This document shows positions 62,655 to 64,000 of a DNA stretch of 64,000 nucleotides, piece after piece. The notes under the pieces were generated by a model. The model searched no databases, was not told where the DNA came from, and was given only the letters and a program-made list of their open reading frames with translations. A program made the position numbers and the translations under genes. Every line of letters starts with the position of its first letter. The first letter of the stretch is position 1. Where the stretch lies: assembly GCF_002803605.1 (NCBI RefSeq), contig NZ_PHRG01000003.1, positions 248,001 through 312,000 on the forward strand, read 5' to 3'. The DNA comes from Acinetobacter pseudolwoffii. Its GTDB lineage: Bacteria; Pseudomonadota; Gammaproteobacteria; Pseudomonadales; Moraxellaceae.

Positions 62655-63998
62655 TTAACTGGCGGAAGCAATATGTTGAGCCAGCAGTTCCCGAAGTTTA
62701 AATTTCTGGATTTTCCCGGATGGGGTCATCGGAATTTCTTCCCAGACCTCTAAACGTTCCGGAATATACTGGATTGCCAGATTATGGGCTTTCAGGAAAT
62801 CGACCAGATCCTTTAATGCCATGTGCGGCGCACCTTCTTTCAGCTTCACAATGGCACAGGCTTTTTCACCCAGTCGTTCATCTGCATAAGGAATTAAGGC
62901 CACGGTTGCCACATCTGGATGCAGATAGATCAAAGATTCAACTTCGGCCACCGGAATATTTTCACCACCGCGAATAACCACATCTTTTTTACGCCCGGCA
63001 ATCCGGATATAACCCTGCTCATCTACATAAGCAATATCACCGGTATCAAACCAGTCATCCTCACTGGTTTCGTTTAAATGTGGGCGTTTCAGATAACCAC
63101 CAAAATTCGAACAGCTCCGGATCATTAGCGTGCCGGATTGATGTGGTGCCAATTCCTCGCCATCATCGCCTACCACTTTGACTTCAACGCCAGGCAGCGG
63201 CAGACCGTCAGTATTAAATGAACGCTCATCATCATCTTCCGGACGAGTTGTAGTCACCGCACCACACTCGGTCATCCCCCAAGCGGAAATCACTTTCACA
63301 CCGATGTTTTGACGTGCTTTTTGCACCAGCGTGCTTGGAATAGGTGCACCGGCACACAGGAATATTTTCAGACTATCTAAAGATTTGTGACTATTGAGTA
63401 CCGCTTCAGACAAGTCATTTAAAAATGGTGTCGAAGCCATAGTGAAAGTCGCCTGATGCTTATGCATCAGCTCGATGGCCGTATTGACCTCCCAGACATC
63501 CAGCAATACCGCTTTGGCTTTTAACAGCACAGGCATAATCAGGCCATACATAAAACCGGTTTGATGCGCCATCGGTGATCCCATGAAAATCACATCATTC
63601 TGGTTTAAATGCAAACGCTTGGCATAAGGCACGATATTGGAAAATAAGGTATTCGCAGTATGCATCACCCCTTTGGGTTCGCCAGTGGTACCGGAGGTAA
63701 ACACCAGTTGAGCAATATCATCAGCTGTGATGGTGACATCATTCAGGGTATTCAGGATTTGTGGATCTTGATCCAGTCCGTGGTTAAGCAATAAGTTTTC
63801 AAAACTGTTCTCGCCTTCACCACCGACGACAATAATCTGTTCCAGGCTCTCAATATTTTTCTGTAATTGATCGGCCAGTTTTTCATGGTCAAACTTACGA
63901 AATACTTTCGGTACGATAAAGACCTTACTTTCCGTATGTTTCAGCATGAATGAAAGCTCACGCTCTCGGAAAATCGGCATCAGCGGATTCAGGATGGC
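62655..63998 (-). CDS. acyl-CoA ligase, 5' end off the window
   Basis: The minus-strand frame is open to the right edge (AILNPLMPIFRERELSF reads through 63980), so about 448 residues are seen and the N-terminal part is missing. Motifs are FTSGTTGEPKGV, SAWGMTECG, FDTGDIAYVDEQGYI, IRGGENIPVAEVE and TPSGKIQKFKL. It resembles cyclohexanecarboxylate- or medium-chain acyl-CoA ligases (AliA-like). It converges on the DJ-1-family gene through a shared terminator. Substrate is unknown. Confidence 0.85.
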   Translation of the reverse strand, partial: AILNPLMPIFRERELSFMLKHTESKVFIVPKVFRKFDHEKLADQLQKNIESLEQIIVVGGEGENSFENLLLNHGLDQDPQILNTLNDVTITADDIAQLVFTSGTTGEPKGVMHTANTLFSNIVPYAKRLHLNQNDVIFMGSPMAHQTGFMYGLIMPVLLKAKAVLLDVWEVNTAIELMHKHQATFTMASTPFLNDLSEAVLNSHKSLDSLKIFLCAGAPIPSTLVQKARQNIGVKVISAWGMTECGAVTTTRPEDDDERSFNTDGLPLPGVEVKVVGDDGEELAPHQSGTLMIRSCSNFGGYLKRPHLNETSEDDWFDTGDIAYVDEQGYIRIAGRKKDVVIRGGENIPVAEVESLIYLHPDVATVALIPYADERLGEKACAIVKLKEGAPHMALKDLVDFLKAHNLAIQYIPERLEVWEEIPMTPSGKIQKFKLRELLAQHIASAS

Positions 63999-64000
63999 AC

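Overview
The window looks like an Acinetobacter chromosome segment. Codon use is AT-leaning, the type VI secretion (T6SS) locus includes a TagX-like peptidase and no recognisable TssJ, and the prophage small genes and lysis genes match, from memory, what Acinetobacter siphophages carry. No database was consulted, so the genus is an inference.

Bases 1 to about 27,300 are the late half of a prophage with an HK97-type head and a long-tail (siphovirus) morphogenesis module. It begins inside a Q-type antiterminator gene, followed by a membrane-protein cargo gene, a candidate late promoter and seven intrinsic terminators in about 1 kb. Then come small genes, an HNH endonuclease, a probable packaging/cos region, terminase, portal, ClpP-like protease, capsid, connectors, tail tube, and tail chaperones joined by a -1 ribosomal frameshift with a lambda-type slippery site. 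Three self-contained cargo ('moron') genes sit between the chaperones and the tape measure gene. The tail tip, a tailspike with a probable beta-propeller, a holin pair, a GH19 endolysin, a tiny lipoprotein and two leftward cargo genes complete the module. No integrase or repressor lies in the window; they should be to the left. All structural genes look intact.

Bases 27,500 to 31,600 are ordinary chromosome: a hypothetical gene, a nitroreductase-like gene, an Imm33-like gene next to a secreted protein, and a YbfF-like hydrolase. An almost 900-base gene-free AT-rich stretch carries a recurring TAGCCTAAGCA motif.

Bases 31,600 to 51,800 hold a complete-looking T6SS locus as two divergent operons. 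Leftward are tssH(clpV), tssA, tssK, tssL and a tagX-like gene. Rightward are a secreted accessory protein, tssB, tssC, hcp(tssD), tssE, tssF, tssG, an uncharacterised membrane protein, tssM and an OmpA-domain protein. VgrG, PAAR and effectors are not encoded here and must be supplied from elsewhere.

Bases 52,000 to 64,000 hold an SDR oxidoreductase, a 56-residue stress/plasmid-stabilisation-like protein, and a leftward operon for valine/isobutyrate breakdown (mmsA, mmsB, AMP-dependent acyl-CoA ligase, acyl-CoA dehydrogenase, enoyl-CoA hydratase, 3-hydroxyisobutyryl-CoA hydrolase). This operon is divergent from a LysR regulator. A DJ-1/PfpI-family protein and a second acyl-CoA ligase cut by the right edge follow.
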